From Labrys sp. WJW (GTDB taxonomy: Bacteria; Pseudomonadota; Alphaproteobacteria; Rhizobiales; Labraceae), in assembly GCF_001676615.1 (NCBI RefSeq), contig NZ_LYXZ01000012.1, positions 1 through 64,000 on the forward strand: DNA of 64,000 nt, in the 5' to 3' direction. This document shows, in pieces, positions 19,219 to 29,172 of this stretch (positions are counted from its first letter, which is position 1; each line of letters opens with the position of its first letter). Both the position numbers and the translations under genes were made by a program. A model generated the notes under the pieces. It was not told the origin of the DNA. It saw only the letters and a program-made list of their open reading frames with translations, and ran no database searches.

Positions 19219-20631
19219 TCAGGCTGGGAGTTGCTCGCCAGCCGTCGCCTTCTTCCAGCCTTCCAGGGCTTCCAAGGCCCTTGCGCTCATCGCCTTTTTT
19301 TTGGCAAGGGTCTTTTCGCTGCCGCGCAGGCGCTTTCCACCTTCCCCCTTGGGCGCAATTTCCAGAGGCGGGAACAAGCCGAAATTGACATTCATCGGCT
19401 GGAAGGAGCGCGGGCCCGAATCCTCGCTGACGAGGTGACCGCCGGTGATGTGGTTGAGCAGCGCACCAAGGGCCGTGATGGCTGGCGGTGCCGTCACCGA
19501 CTGGCCCAAGCGTTCGGCGGCGGCGAAGCGGCCCGTCATCAGGCCGACGCTTGCGCTTTCGATGTAACCTTCGCATCCGGTGATCTGGCCGGCAAAGCGC
19601 AGGCGAGGCATCGATTTGAGGCGCAACGTCGCGTCGAGCAGTACGGGCGAGTTGAGATAGGTGTTGCGATGCAACCCGCCCAGACGGGCAAATTCGGCAT
19701 TCTCGAGCCCCGGAATTAGGCGGAACACCCGAATCTGCTCGGCATATTTCAGCTTCGTCTGGAAGCCGACCATATTGTAGAGCGTGCCGAGCGCATTGTC
19801 CTGGCGCAATTGCACGATGGCGTGCGGCTTGACGTCGGGATTGCGCGGATTGGTGAGGCCAACGGGTTTCAGCGGTCCGAAGCGCAGGGTTTCGCGACCT
19901 CGCTCGGCCATGACCTCGATCGGCAGGCAGCCATCGAAATAGGGCGTGCCCTCGAACTCCTTGAAGCCTGTCTTGTCGCCGGCAAGAACGGCGTCGAGAA
20001 AGGCTTCGTACTCCTCCTTGCTGAGGGGGCAGTTGATATAGTCGGCGCCGGTGCCGCCCGGGCCCGGCTTGTCGTAGCGCGACTGATACCAGGCAATATC
20101 CATGTTGATGGATTCGCGGTGCACGATCGGCGCGATCGCGTCGAAGAATGCGAGCGAGGTTTCGCCGGTGAGTGCAGCGATGGCATCGGCAAGAGGCTTG
20201 GAGGTGAGGGGGCCGGTGGCGACGATGACATTGTCCCAATCAGCCGGCGGCAGGCCGTCGACATGTTCGCGCCGGATCTCGATCAAGGGATGTGACGTCA
20301 GCCGTTCCGTGACTGCAGCCGAGAAGCCGTCCCGGTCCACCGCCAGCGCGCCGCCCGCCGGAACCTTGTGGCTATCGGCGCAGGCCATGATCACCGAATC
20401 CAGCCGGCGCATTTCCTCATGGAGCAGGCCGACGGCGTTCGTCTCGGCGTCATCGGAGCGGAAGGAGTTGGAGCAGACGAGCTCGGCGAAGTCCGTGGTC
20501 TTGTGGACCTCAGTCGCTTGAACGGGGCGCATCTCGTGCAGGATGGCGGGAACGCCTGCCTGGGCAATCTGCCAGGCGGCTTCGGAACCGGCAAGGCCGC
20601 CGCCGATGATATGAATGGGGGTAATGCTCAT
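19219..20631 (-). CDS. trmFO: Methylenetetrahydrofolate-tRNA-(uracil-5-)-methyltransferase TrmFO
   Basis: 470-residue flavoprotein that methylates U54 of tRNA (T loop) using methylenetetrahydrofolate. FAD-binding [16 protein letters not shown] (8-23) starts the protein; [21 protein letters not shown] and [16 protein letters not shown]-like segments are family hallmarks, and the C-terminus has the [11 protein letters not shown] element. Complete length. A terminator-like hairpin just upstream (20,685-20,705) isolates it from the DUF1127 gene. Confidence 0.95.
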   Translation of the reverse strand: MSITPIHIIGGGLAGSEAAWQIAQAGVPAILHEMRPVQATEVHKTTDFAELVCSNSFRSDDAETNAVGLLHEEMRRLDSVIMACADSHKVPAGGALAVDRDGFSAAVTERLTSHPLIEIRREHVDGLPPADWDNVIVATGPLTSKPLADAIAALTGETSLAFFDAIAPIVHRESINMDIAWYQSRYDKPGPGGTGADYINCPLSKEEYEAFLDAVLAGDKTGFKEFEGTPYFDGCLPIEVMAERGRETLRFGPLKPVGLTNPRNPDVKPHAIVQLRQDNALGTLYNMVGFQTKLKYAEQIRVFRLIPGLENAEFARLGGLHRNTYLNSPVLLDATLRLKSMPRLRFAGQITGCEGYIESASVGLMTGRFAAAERLGQSVTAPPAITALGALLNHITGGHLVSEDSGPRSFQPMNVNFGLFPPLEIAPKGEGGKRLRGSEKTLAKKKAMSARALEALEGWKKATAGEQLPA

Positions 20632-20680
20632 GCCCCGGCTTTTAAACCATCAGGGGCGGCTATTGAAGCATCAGCCCAAC

Positions 20681-20705
20681 AAAAAGCCGCCCCAAAAGGG
20701 CGGCT
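20681..20705 (-). terminator. Rho-independent terminator, minus strand
   Basis: AGCCGCCC (20685-20692) and GGGCGGCT (20698-20705) form an 8-bp GC stem with a CAAAA loop; on the minus strand the stem is followed by TTTTTG. It ends transcripts of the DUF1127 gene before trmFO. Confidence 0.75.
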
Positions 20706-20907
20706 ATGTGGCACTCGGCCCTGGTCCTGCAAGGCGGCGCCTACGACTTTTCCCTTAGGCTCGCTGTCATCGCGGCCCGGTCGCCTGCCGGCATACCACC
20801 GTCTGGCAAAAACAATACGACTTTCCACTGCAAAAACTGGACGCGCGGGGCGGATCGTCGAAACTGTACCAATGAGCCGTACAGCCCATTGGTCATTACC
20901 TGCAAGA

Positions 20908-21063
20908 TTAGGCGCGGGCGGCCTGACGCGCGATTGCGCGAACGTCGGCAGGGTTGATACCGATGTCGGCCAAATCGCGTCCGTTCAAGCGCCTGAGCTC
21001 GGCCAGCGTCTCGCGCTCACGGCGCCAGATGCGGACACGTTCGATCAAAGCTGCGAACAACAT
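20908..21063 (-). CDS. Small DUF1127 (YjiS-like) protein
   Basis: 51 residues, not a long open frame but clearly coding: IERVRIWRRERETLAELRRL then the conserved LNGRDLADIGINPADV, an arginine-rich small domain shared by many alphaproteobacterial proteins. Relatives affect RNA turnover, phosphate or motility control; the exact role here is unknown. GAGG lies ten bases before the ATG, and a terminator follows downstream at 20,685-20,705. Confidence 0.88.
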   Translation of the reverse strand: MLFAALIERVRIWRRERETLAELRRLNGRDLADIGINPADVRAIARQAARA

Positions 21064-21695
21064 GATAAGGTTCCTCTTCTGTGAACCTGCCTTGAAGCGA
21101 ATTCCTCAACGCCGTTCACATTCCCTATATGCCGCCCTTTTCTCGAATGAGGTAGATGCTGCATCGCACAACAATCATGCAATTTTTGCATGTCGCAATG
21201 CTGTCATCGTTTGAAAAACGCGAATAATGGCAGGGACTGCCTGTTGTGATGCGTATTTCGCATATCTTTTGAGGTCACGGCCGGCTACGGCCTCGGGACA
21301 GAAGGAGGCGGTGGTATCCGCCGCATGCCACCAGAAGCACTAGATGAAGCCGCTCGGCCCAATTGGCGCGAGGCGGCCCCAATTTGGCGGCCGGGAACGC
21401 TTGTCGAGACTTAGTGGACGTTACCCACCAGTAGTACCGCATACACTAAAGTTGGACTTGGCTTCTAAAGGTGTTGGCATGCTATAGGGAATTAAAAAAT
21501 AGGAATAAATAAAATTCTCCGATGTGTTCAGTGATATATTTATCAAAGATATATTCCAATATAGATTGGTAATTATTTTATGAAATTTAGATTTATTAAT
21601 TTTAATTGGAGTTTTTGCTTTATAAAATCCGATCTAGATCTTGCGTAATGCCAAGACGCGCCGAGCCCTTGGAAGGTTAGCGGGAGACTGAAGCA
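21064..21695. other. 632-base intergenic region, right half AT-rich
   Basis: No gene or RNA was recognised. From about 21,420 to 21,650 the sequence becomes strongly AT-rich, unlike the host, and leads into the DUF707 gene. A weak promoter-like pair (TTGGCT, 18-base spacer, CTATAG) sits at about 21,458-21,487. The compositional break suggests imported DNA. Confidence 0.5.
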
Positions 21696-22790
21696 ATGAC
21701 GACGAACGGTTCAGGAGATGGCTCGGAGAAAAGAGTCCGAAAATATCTGCTGGTTGCGCGGATCGGGCCAAAGAGTCTTCACGCGAAGTGGCTGGCCGCT
21801 GGTGTGGATAGAAATTATGATGTCTTTCTCAGCAGTTACGAACCCAACTCGCCCGCCATCCAGGAAGATGGGGTCTATTTTGAGCGTCGCTTAGGTAGAA
21901 AGGTTGCCGGCTATGACGGATTCTTGCGCGAAAACGCGAAGTTAATCAGTCGATATAAATATATATGCTTTCTTGACGAGGATATTGAGGCATCTCCAGC
22001 TTCCATCAATGGGATTTTTTCCCGCTGCGATCAACACAATCTCAAGATTGCCCAACCGGCGCTGACATGGGATAGCCATTTCACCTATGCCTGCCTGCTT
22101 CGACAGAGACGGTACGCTCTGCGCTATGTCAATTTCGTGGAGATGATGTGTCCTGTCTTTCGGCGCGACATTCTCGAACGGATCGCGCCGCTCTACGCTC
22201 TTGGCTATGAAAGCGGCATCGACCTCATCTGGTGCAACCTCGTCGCTGAAAGCCCTCGCGATTTTGCCGTGATCGATGAATTTCCGGTTCGGCATACCGA
22301 GCCGGTGGGCGGCAACAAGAGTGCCAACGGTTTTGCCGATGGGCGGCTCTATGAGGACGATATCCACGCCATTCTTGCGCAGTTTCGCCTGCCCTGGCTG
22401 CGGGCCACGCCATTCTCGGCCGTTGGCCGGTCTGGACGTGAGTCGAGTGGCCGAAAAAGCCTGCTGCCATGGGCTCTTGTCCTGCTGGCGGCAGCGCCGC
22501 TGCGCAGACCGATGGCAGGGCGCCTGCGCGCCATTCTGGTTCATTGGCGCCATCTGTGGCTGGGAGCAGCCGGTAACATGCGCACCAAATTTCCCGCCGG
22601 CATTGCTGGGAGATTTGCTGACGCCGCTGTACGCGCCACCCGAAGGCCGATGGAAATGACGGGGCGGCATATACCAATGCAGGGAATGCCACCTGTTCCT
22701 TCGCTGCGTTCAGGGTTGAGACGGCAGGCCGACCGGCGCGAAACCATATCGGCCGAAGGTGGCCTGACCTTCCGGCGAGAGGATCGCTAG
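21696..22790 (+). CDS. DUF707 family protein, putative glycosyltransferase
   Basis: 364 residues. The first 230 residues carry the DUF707 pattern: LLVARIGPKSLHAKWL, the acidic motif FLDEDIEASP (DxD-like), IAQPALTWDSHFTY and RYVNFVEMMCPVFRRD. DUF707 is thought to be glycosyltransferase-like, acting on cell-surface glycans. The remaining C-terminal 130 residues look unconserved and basic, and the last 81 bases run into the 3' end of the convergent modA-like gene, hinting that the original end was replaced by recombination. Confidence 0.78.
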   Translation: MTTNGSGDGSEKRVRKYLLVARIGPKSLHAKWLAAGVDRNYDVFLSSYEPNSPAIQEDGVYFERRLGRKVAGYDGFLRENAKLISRYKYICFLDEDIEASPASINGIFSRCDQHNLKIAQPALTWDSHFTYACLLRQRRYALRYVNFVEMMCPVFRRDILERIAPLYALGYESGIDLIWCNLVAESPRDFAVIDEFPVRHTEPVGGNKSANGFADGRLYEDDIHAILAQFRLPWLRATPFSAVGRSGRESSGRKSLLPWALVLLAAAPLRRPMAGRLRAILVHWRHLWLGAAGNMRTKFPAGIAGRFADAAVRATRRPMEMTGRHIPMQGMPPVPSLRSGLRRQADRRETISAEGGLTFRREDR

Positions 22791-23510
22791 CATCAGCGCC
22801 ACGGCAGAGGCGTTGTCGGTGTGCGCCAGAGCCAGGCCATATTCGGGGCCGGTTTCATAGGCTTCGGGGACCTGGATGACCTCCAGGTTCGGCGTGGCCG
22901 CTTTGCGTTGCGCCGCTCCGCTGCAATAGCCCATCATCACGTTGATCTGCCCACTCTTGAAGCCGTCGGCAATCGGGTCCTGACCGGCGGGGATAGGCGC
23001 TGTCGAGCCACCAACGATCTTCTGGGCCTTGGCATCCAGCTTGGCGAAGGCGCCCGGGTTTCGCTTGTCGATCAACTGGAACATGGCCCAGGTATAGTCA
23101 CCACCGGGGTCGGCCTTGGGCGTGGACGTGCCGAGCTTCACGGCAGGATCGAGCAGGCGCTCGGCAAAGTTGGTGCTGGCGAGCCTGGCTTCAGGCAGGG
23201 CGAAAGCACAAAGCCGGTTGCGGGTGAACATGACGACGGCACTCGCCTTGCCATCCTTCTGCAATTTGTGGGGACTGGCCATGTCCGCCGAAGCCAGGAT
23301 GTCGACCTTGTCGCCCTGCTCGATTTTCTCCCGCATCAGGCCGGAAGGACCGAAGTCGGTGCGTACCTTGACGCCGCTCTTCCTGCTGAAATCCTGTGCG
23401 ATTTCGGTCAACACCGCACGCAGGCTGCCGGCGCCATAAAGCACTACTTCGTCAGCCCGGGCAGCGGTGCTGGCGAGGGCCAGACCAGCGGCGAGCAGGA
23501 TCCTGAACAT
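22710..23510 (-). CDS. Molybdate-type ABC transporter substrate-binding protein (ModA-like)
   Basis: 266 residues with signal peptide (MFRILLAAGLALASTAARA). VLYGAGSLRAVLTEIAQDFSRKSGVKV and ILASADMASPHKL are typical of the ModA/WtpA oxyanion-binding fold. No modB or modC gene is adjacent, so the permease must lie elsewhere or the protein serves another oxyanion or tungstate. A Mo-box-like inverted repeat 36 bases upstream supports molybdenum control. The 3' end overlaps the convergent DUF707 gene by 81 bases. Confidence 0.85.
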   Translation of the reverse strand: MFRILLAAGLALASTAARADEVVLYGAGSLRAVLTEIAQDFSRKSGVKVRTDFGPSGLMREKIEQGDKVDILASADMASPHKLQKDGKASAVVMFTRNRLCAFALPEARLASTNFAERLLDPAVKLGTSTPKADPGGDYTWAMFQLIDKRNPGAFAKLDAKAQKIVGGSTAPIPAGQDPIADGFKSGQINVMMGYCSGAAQRKAATPNLEVIQVPEAYETGPEYGLALAHTDNASAVALMLAILSPEGQATFGRYGFAPVGLPSQP

Positions 23511-23545
23511 TTGCTTCTCCCGGAAACGGAGCGGTCGCGCCGACT

Positions 23546-23569
23546 CGCTATATATGAATGGCTATAGCG
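23546..23569 (-). promoter_or_regulatory. Mo-box-like operator (ModE type) upstream of modA-like gene
   Basis: Perfect 7-bp arms CGCTATA (23546-23552) and TATAGCG (23563-23569) with a 10-base centre. ModE-family regulators bind inverted repeats of this CGxTATA...TATAxCG kind. Location just before a molybdate-binding protein gene supports the reading; no modE gene is in the window. Confidence 0.55.
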
Positions 23570-23727
23570 TTAACTGGCGAAACACTCGTTTGGCAATGGC
23601 TTTGCCATGACGGGAGATCGGGGCCCCGACGGGGAGCGCAACCCGGAGCGCGGAATCTCTCCGGTTCTTGGCCGCGCATGTCCGCGGGCATCTGGGATGC
23701 AGACGAGGGCGCCCGCATCTTAAGGGG

Positions 23728-26652
23728 CTATTCGGCTGCTTCGCCTCGGCGCCCCTGGGGACGGCGCTCCATCACCTCGCGCAGGAAGCGCCCAGTATGG
23801 GAACGCGGTTCCCGGATGATCGCTTCCGGCGTGCCTTCGGCAACGACCTCGCCGCCACCGTCGCCGCCTTCCGGTCCCATGTCGATGACCCAGTCGGCCG
23901 TCTTGATGACTTCGAGATTGTGCTCGATCACCACCACGGTGTTGCCCTGGTCGACCAGTTCATGCAGCACTTCCAAGAGCTTGGCGACGTCGTGGAAATG
24001 CAGGCCTGTGGTTGGCTCATCGAGGATGTAGAGCGTGCGCCCGGTCGAGCGGCGCGCCAATTCCTTGGAGAGCTTGACGCGCTGCGCCTCGCCGCCCGAC
24101 AGGGTGGTCGCCTGCTGGCCGACCTTGACATAGCCCAGCCCCACCCGCGCCAGCGTTTCCATGGTGTTGCGGATGTTCGGCACGGCCTTGAAGAATTCGG
24201 CTCCCTCGTCGACCGTCATGTCGAGCACGTCGGCGATCGACTTGTTCTTGAAGCGCACGTCCAGCGTCTCGCGGTCGTAGCGCTTGCCCTTGCAGACGTC
24301 GCAGGTGACATAGACGTCTGGCAGGAAGTGCATCTCGATCTTGATGACGCCGTCGCCCTGGCAGGCTTCGCAGCGCCCGCCCTTGACGTTGAAGGAGAAG
24401 CGTCCCGGCAGATAGCCGCGCGCCTTCGCCTCGGGCAGGCCGGCGAACCATTCGCGGATCGGCGTGAAGGCACCGGTATAGGTTGCCGGATTGGAGCGTG
24501 GGGTGCGGCCGATCGGCGACTGGTCGATGTCGATGACCTTGTCGATCAGTTCCAGGCCATCGAGCTTGTCGTAGGGCGCCGGATGCTCCAGCGCGCCGTT
24601 CAGCTTGCGGGCGACGGCCTTGTAGATGGTATCGATCAGCAGGGTCGACTTGCCGCCGCCCGAGACGCCGGTGACGCAAGTGAACAGGCCGAGCGGCACC
24701 TCGACCGAAACATCCTTGAGATTGTTGCCGCGAGCGCCGGTGAGCTTCAGCGCCTTGCCCTTCTGGCGCCTGCGCCGTTCGGCAGGCATGGGGACCGAGA
24801 GTTCACCGGTCAGATATTTGCCGGTAAGGGAGGCCGGATTGGCCATCACCTCGGCCGGTGTGCCCTGGGCTACGACACGCCCGCCATGCACGCCGGCACC
24901 GGGCCCGACATCGACAACGTAATCGGCCTGCAGGATGGCATCCTCGTCATGCTCCACCACGATGACGGTGTTGCCGAGTTCGCGCAGGCGCCGCAGCGTT
25001 TCGAGCAGGCGCTCATTGTCGCGCTGGTGCAGGCCGATGGATGGCTCGTCCAGTACGTAGAGCACGCCGCTGAGGCCCGAGCCGATCTGGGAGGCAAGGC
25101 GGATGCGCTGGCTCTCGCCACCCGACAGCGTGCCGGAATTGCGGGCCAGCGTCAGGTAATCCAGGCCGACATCGACCAGGAAGCGCAGGCGTTCGCGAAT
25201 TTCCTTGAGGATGCGGACCGCGATCTCGTTCTGCTTGGTATTGAGCTCGGCCGGCAGTGCTTCGAACCAGTGCTGGGCCTGGCGCACCGACATCGCCGAG
25301 ATTTCGCCGATATGCTTGTGCGTGACCTTCACGGCCAGGGATTCGGGCTTGAGGCGGAAGCCGGCACAGGCCTTGCAGGGCGTGTTGGCCATGAAGCGCG
25401 AAATATCCTCGCGCGCTTGCTCGGAATCGGTTTCCTTCCAGCGCCGCTCCAGATTGGTGACCACGCCCTCGAAGGCCTTGCGGGTCTCGTAGGAGCGCAG
25501 GCCATCGTCGAAGGAAAATACGATCTGTTCCTCGCCTGAGCCGTAGAGGAACACCTGCTGCACCTTTTCCGGCAGGTCCTTCCAGGGCGTAGTCACGCCG
25601 AACTTGTAGTGCTTGGCGAGGGCATCGACCGTCTGGCTGTAATAGGGGCTAGTCGATTTCGCCCAGGGGGCCAGCGCGCCCTTGCGCAGCGACAATGTCT
25701 CGTCCGGCACCACCAGGACGGGGTCGACCGTCATCTCGGTGCCGATGCCGTCGCAGGACGGGCAGGCACCGAAGGGATTGTTGAAGGAGAACAGCCGCGG
25801 CTCGATCTCCGGAATGGTGAAGCCGGAGACGGGGCAGGCGAATTTCTGGCTGAACATCACACGCTTGGGCGAGCCGTCGGCCTCTTTCTGGTCGGCGAGT
25901 TCGACCACGGCGATGCCGTCGGCGAGTTCGAGCGCGGTCTCGAAGGAGTCGGCCAGGCGGCTGGCGATGTCGGCGCGCACCACGATGCGGTCCACCACCA
26001 CGTCGAGATCATGCTTGAGCTTCTTGTCGAGGGCAGGGGCGTCGGCGATTTCATAGAAGGTGCCGTCGATCTTGACGCGCTGGAAGCCTCGCTTGAGGAA
26101 GTCGGCGAGTTCCTTGCGGTATTCGCCCTTGCGTCCACGCACGACGGGAGCAAGCAGGAACAGCCTGGTGCCTTCCGGCATGGCCATGACCCGGTCCACC
26201 ATCTGGCTGACCGTCTGGCTTTCGATCGGCAGCCCGGTTGCCGGCGAATAGGGAATGCCGATGCGGGCCCAGAGCAGGCGCATATAGTCGTAGATCTCGG
26301 TGACCGTCGCCACCGTCGAGCGCGGATTGCGCGATGTGGTCTTCTGCTCGATCGAGATGGCGGGCGACAGGCCGTCGATCTGGTCGACGTCCGGCTTCTG
26401 CATCATTTCGAGGAATTGGCGCGCATAGGCCGACAGGCTCTCGACGTAGCGGCGTTGGCCCTCCGCATAGATGGTGTCGAAGGCGAGCGACGACTTGCCG
26501 GAGCCGGAAAGGCCGGTGAACACCACCAGCTTGTCGCGCGGGATTTCCAGATCGACGTTCTTGAGATTGTGCTCGCGAGCGCCGCGCACGGTAATGAAGC
26601 GGCGATCGGCAGGCGATGGAACAGCGCTGCCGGAGATGGGGCGGCCAGACAT
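23728..26652 (-). CDS. uvrA: Excinuclease ABC subunit A
   Basis: 974-residue damage-recognition ATPase of nucleotide excision repair. Two ABC modules: Walker [11 protein letters not shown] near the N-terminus and [10 protein letters not shown] in the second half, each with signature ([24 protein letters not shown]). Two zinc modules are visible as CPVSG...CPSCDG and CEACQGDG...CDVCKG. Start chosen as ATG 26652 (MSGRPISG); an extension to 26715 is less likely. An SOS box lies 78 bases upstream. Confidence 0.97.
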   Translation of the reverse strand: MSGRPISGSAVPSPADRRFITVRGAREHNLKNVDLEIPRDKLVVFTGLSGSGKSSLAFDTIYAEGQRRYVESLSAYARQFLEMMQKPDVDQIDGLSPAISIEQKTTSRNPRSTVATVTEIYDYMRLLWARIGIPYSPATGLPIESQTVSQMVDRVMAMPEGTRLFLLAPVVRGRKGEYRKELADFLKRGFQRVKIDGTFYEIADAPALDKKLKHDLDVVVDRIVVRADIASRLADSFETALELADGIAVVELADQKEADGSPKRVMFSQKFACPVSGFTIPEIEPRLFSFNNPFGACPSCDGIGTEMTVDPVLVVPDETLSLRKGALAPWAKSTSPYYSQTVDALAKHYKFGVTTPWKDLPEKVQQVFLYGSGEEQIVFSFDDGLRSYETRKAFEGVVTNLERRWKETDSEQAREDISRFMANTPCKACAGFRLKPESLAVKVTHKHIGEISAMSVRQAQHWFEALPAELNTKQNEIAVRILKEIRERLRFLVDVGLDYLTLARNSGTLSGGESQRIRLASQIGSGLSGVLYVLDEPSIGLHQRDNERLLETLRRLRELGNTVIVVEHDEDAILQADYVVDVGPGAGVHGGRVVAQGTPAEVMANPASLTGKYLTGELSVPMPAERRRRQKGKALKLTGARGNNLKDVSVEVPLGLFTCVTGVSGGGKSTLLIDTIYKAVARKLNGALEHPAPYDKLDGLELIDKVIDIDQSPIGRTPRSNPATYTGAFTPIREWFAGLPEAKARGYLPGRFSFNVKGGRCEACQGDGVIKIEMHFLPDVYVTCDVCKGKRYDRETLDVRFKNKSIADVLDMTVDEGAEFFKAVPNIRNTMETLARVGLGYVKVGQQATTLSGGEAQRVKLSKELARRSTGRTLYILDEPTTGLHFHDVAKLLEVLHELVDQGNTVVVIEHNLEVIKTADWVIDMGPEGGDGGGEVVAEGTPEAIIREPRSHTGRFLREVMERRPQGRRGEAAE

Positions 26653-26729
26653 ACGGACGATCCTGTGGGCTTTTGCCGAGAGATAGGCTCTTTGGTCCGC
26701 AAATTGAAGGAGCAAGGACGAAAAGACAA

Positions 26730-26744
26730 GAACAATTCGTGAAC
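26730..26744 (-). promoter_or_regulatory. LexA SOS box of uvrA
   Basis: The minus strand reads GTTC-ACGAATT-GTTC, an exact match to the alphaproteobacterial LexA box GTTC-N7-GTTC, 78 bases before the uvrA start. uvrA is an expected SOS gene. Confidence 0.85.
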
Positions 26745-26796
26745 TTATCCGCAGAATTTAGCAGCACGGTCCAAGGCCATACGTTATGCAGGCTCC

Positions 26797-27222
26797 ATGA
26801 TCGAGATCACCTCAACTTTGTCCATCGACGAGCGCGAAATCATCGAGGATTTCGTTCGCTCCTCCGGACCCGGCGGACAGAACGTCAACAAGCTGTCGAC
26901 GGCGGTGCAGTTGCGCTTCGACATCCGCACTTCGCCCTCGCTGCCGAACGATGTCGCAATCCGGGCCCAGAAGCTCGCCGGCCGCAAGCTGACGCAGGAA
27001 GGGGTTGTCGTCATCCTCGCCCAGCGTTTCCGCACCCAGGAGCGCAATCGCGAAGATGCCCGCGAGAGGCTGGTTGCGCTTCTGCGTGAGGCGGCCACGC
27101 CGCCACCGCCGCCCCGCAAGGCAACCAAGCCTTCCAAAGCGGCCAAGGCGCGGCGCCTCGAGTCCAAATCGCGCCGCTCCAACGTCAAATCGCTGCGCGG
27201 CGGCAGGATTTCGATGGATTGA
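26797..27222 (+). CDS. arfB: Alternative ribosome-rescue factor ArfB (peptidyl-tRNA hydrolase)
   Basis: 141 residues. The class I release-factor motif GGQ (Gly26-Gly27-Gln28, in SSGPGGQNVNKL) hydrolyses peptidyl-tRNA on stalled ribosomes. The C-terminal tail is Lys/Arg-rich (KATKPSKAAKARRLESKSRRSNVKSLR), as needed to insert into the empty mRNA channel. Divergent from uvrA. Confidence 0.95.
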   Translation: MIEITSTLSIDEREIIEDFVRSSGPGGQNVNKLSTAVQLRFDIRTSPSLPNDVAIRAQKLAGRKLTQEGVVVILAQRFRTQERNREDARERLVALLREAATPPPPPRKATKPSKAAKARRLESKSRRSNVKSLRGGRISMD

Positions 27223-27303
27223 GATCGGGGGGCTGGTCTTTGGCGCAGCCGGAAACTTGGCGTTTACAGAAAAGCTTTGGCTGGTCCGAAGACCGGCCCG
27301 ATC

Positions 27304-27960
27304 TTACGCCAGGATCAGAGCCTTCACCTCGTCCATCGTCTCGGCGATGTGATCGGCGCCGGCGGCTACCAGGGTTTCCTCGCTCGGCGGCATATGGTGC
27401 AGCCCACCGACGAAGCCGATCGCCGTCATGCCGGCTGCCTTGGCCGCCTTGACGCCGACCACGCTGTCCTCGACCACCACGGTGTTGGCTGGGTCCGTAC
27501 CAAGCGTCTTCGCCGCATGGAGAAACAGATCCGGCGCCGGTTTTCCCTGTGCCACCAGCTTGGCGCTGAAGATGTTGGGATAGAGCAGTTCGAACAGGTT
27601 GGTGATGCTGAGGCCGAGGCCAAGCTTGGCGGGGGGGCTGTTGGAGGCCACGCAAAAGGGCATGGGCAAGCTTTGGAGTACCTCGCGCACGCCCGGAATG
27701 GGTTCCAGTCGCGCCACATAGGCTGCCCGAAGCATGCGACGCGTGGTCTCGGCATGGTCAGGCGGCAGCCTGAGGCCGAAATCCTGCTCGAAGCGCTCTT
27801 CCAAAGCCTCCTGGGTCAGGCCGAGGAAACGCTGCATCACGTCATGGGCGGTGACTTTGACGCCGAGGGCCGACAGAGCTTCGGCCTCGACTTCCGCCGA
27901 CAGGATCTCGCTGTCGACGAGAACGCCATCGCAATCGAAAATCACCAGAGAGAAGGACAT
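27304..27960 (-). CDS. HAD-superfamily phosphatase (beta-phosphoglucomutase/phosphoglycolate type)
   Basis: 218 residues. Motif I is FDCDGVLVDSE with nucleophile Asp9 and Asp11; motif II near VASNSPP; motif III Lys in AQGKPAPD; motif IV VVEDSVVGVKAAKAAG. The helical cap follows motif I, class C1a like Gph, PgmB and YieH. Exact substrate unknown. A much longer open frame reaching 28983 is an artefact, since it overlaps recX and its neighbour on the other strand. Confidence 0.88.
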   Translation of the reverse strand: MSFSLVIFDCDGVLVDSEILSAEVEAEALSALGVKVTAHDVMQRFLGLTQEALEERFEQDFGLRLPPDHAETTRRMLRAAYVARLEPIPGVREVLQSLPMPFCVASNSPPAKLGLGLSITNLFELLYPNIFSAKLVAQGKPAPDLFLHAAKTLGTDPANTVVVEDSVVGVKAAKAAGMTAIGFVGGLHHMPPSEETLVAAGADHIAETMDEVKALILA

Positions 27961-28092
27961 GGGAACCGCCTGATCCGAGAAGACGTGCAGAGGCCGGCGT
28001 GTCGCGATTCTTGTCAAGCCAGGTCCGAGCCGTAGGATGATGGCGCGCAGCCACGAGTTCCGGCAAGTTCTTTCCAACGATTCGAGGCTGCC

Positions 28093-28623
28093 ATGTCCAT
28101 CATCCCGTCGCTGAGCCGCGAAGAAAGCTGGATGCGCAGGTCGGCGCTCCATTATCTGGGCCAGCGATCGACCAGCGTCGCCAATCTCCGTCTGGTCCTG
28201 CAGCGACGGGCGCGCCGCAAATTGGGGCCGGAAGTTGACGTCGCTGACCTGATCGAGCGCACGATCGACCATTGCCGGCAGCTCGGTTTCATCGACGACA
28301 CCAGTTTCGTGGAGGCACGCCTTCACGCTGGGCGCAGCCGCGGCCTTTCGGCTCGCCGGATCGGCGCTGCCTTGGCTGCCAAGGGCGTCGATCGCGCCTT
28401 GGTGGCCCAGGCGCTTGCAGGGGAGGACCGTGATAAGGCCGAGGAGAGGGCTGCCGCCCGGCTGGCGCAGCGCCGGCGCATCGGTCCCTGGCGACGGGCG
28501 GACAGGGACGCCGAGGTCGGGCGGGAAATCGCCATATTGGCACGCGGCGGCTTTGCCGTTTCGCTGGCCCGCCGCATCATTATCGCAGATCCAGACGAAA
28601 TCCGCGCTCTTCTCGAGATTTGA
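28093..28623 (+). CDS. recX: Regulatory protein RecX
   Basis: 176 residues made of three-helix RecX repeats: AALHYLGQRSTSVANLR-like repeat 1 (about 17-35), RTIDHCRQLGFIDDTSFVEARL (repeat 2), and a third with RRGFAVSLARRII. RecX blocks RecA filament growth. It is not next to recA here. It stands alone between the divergent HAD gene and the DUF2938 gene. Confidence 0.88.
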   Translation: MSIIPSLSREESWMRRSALHYLGQRSTSVANLRLVLQRRARRKLGPEVDVADLIERTIDHCRQLGFIDDTSFVEARLHAGRSRGLSARRIGAALAAKGVDRALVAQALAGEDRDKAEERAAARLAQRRRIGPWRRADRDAEVGREIAILARGGFAVSLARRIIIADPDEIRALLEI

Positions 28624-28688
28624 AATCTTGCGCCCGCCGGCTGCGGCGTGTTTTGTATGATGAATACAGTCCTCTTGGCGGAATCGGC

Positions 28689-29168
28689 ATGTTCGAACTT
28701 TTCTGGCGCGGCGTTGCGATCGGTGTTGGTGCAACGGTCCTGATGGATCTATGGGCGATCGTGCTGCACAAATTCTTCGGTGAGAACCTGCCCAACTGGG
28801 CCCCTGTCGGCCGCTGGTTCTGGCATCTGAAAGAAGGCCGCGTCTTCCATGACGATATCGGCAAGGCCGAGCCCTATGCCCATGAATTGGCGTTGGGATG
28901 GATCGGCCATTATGTGGTCGGCATCCTCTATGGCGTGATCCTGGTGATCTTCGCCGGAGCCGCTTGGCTGGCGAACCCGACATTCCTGCCGGCCTGGATC
29001 CTCGGCATTGTCACGGTGGGCGCCGGCTGGTTCCTGCTGCAGCCCGGGCTCGGCATCGGCTGGGCCGCGTCGAAAACACCCAATCCCACCAAGGTACGCC
29101 TGCTCAATCTGGTCGCGCATACTGTATTTGCGATCGGCCTGTGGGGGACGGCCCTGATCATCCGCTGA
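28689..29168 (+). CDS. DUF2938 family membrane protein
   Basis: 159 residues, about four membrane segments. Begins FWRGVAIGVGATVLMDLWAIVLHKFFG and contains NWAPVGRWFWHLKEG and HELALGWIGHYVVGILYG, characteristic of DUF2938. Function unknown. ATG 28689 is preferred over an in-frame extension to 28620 that would overlap recX. Confidence 0.85.
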   Translation: MFELFWRGVAIGVGATVLMDLWAIVLHKFFGENLPNWAPVGRWFWHLKEGRVFHDDIGKAEPYAHELALGWIGHYVVGILYGVILVIFAGAAWLANPTFLPAWILGIVTVGAGWFLLQPGLGIGWAASKTPNPTKVRLLNLVAHTVFAIGLWGTALIIR

Positions 29169-29172
29169 CGGC

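Noticed and set aside
23668-25539. 623-codon plus-strand frame opposite uvrA
   Set aside because: Typical antisense shadow of a long GC-rich gene; no domain, and uvrA is certain.
28060-28080. GTTC-N6-GTTC upstream of recX as an SOS box
   Set aside because: Spacing is six instead of seven bases, so it does not match the alphaproteobacterial LexA site, unlike the one before uvrA.
27304-28983. Very long minus-strand frame (559 codons) containing the HAD phosphatase
   Set aside because: Upstream of 27,960 it lies opposite recX and the DUF2938 gene and has no family pattern; the FDCDG start fixes the real gene.
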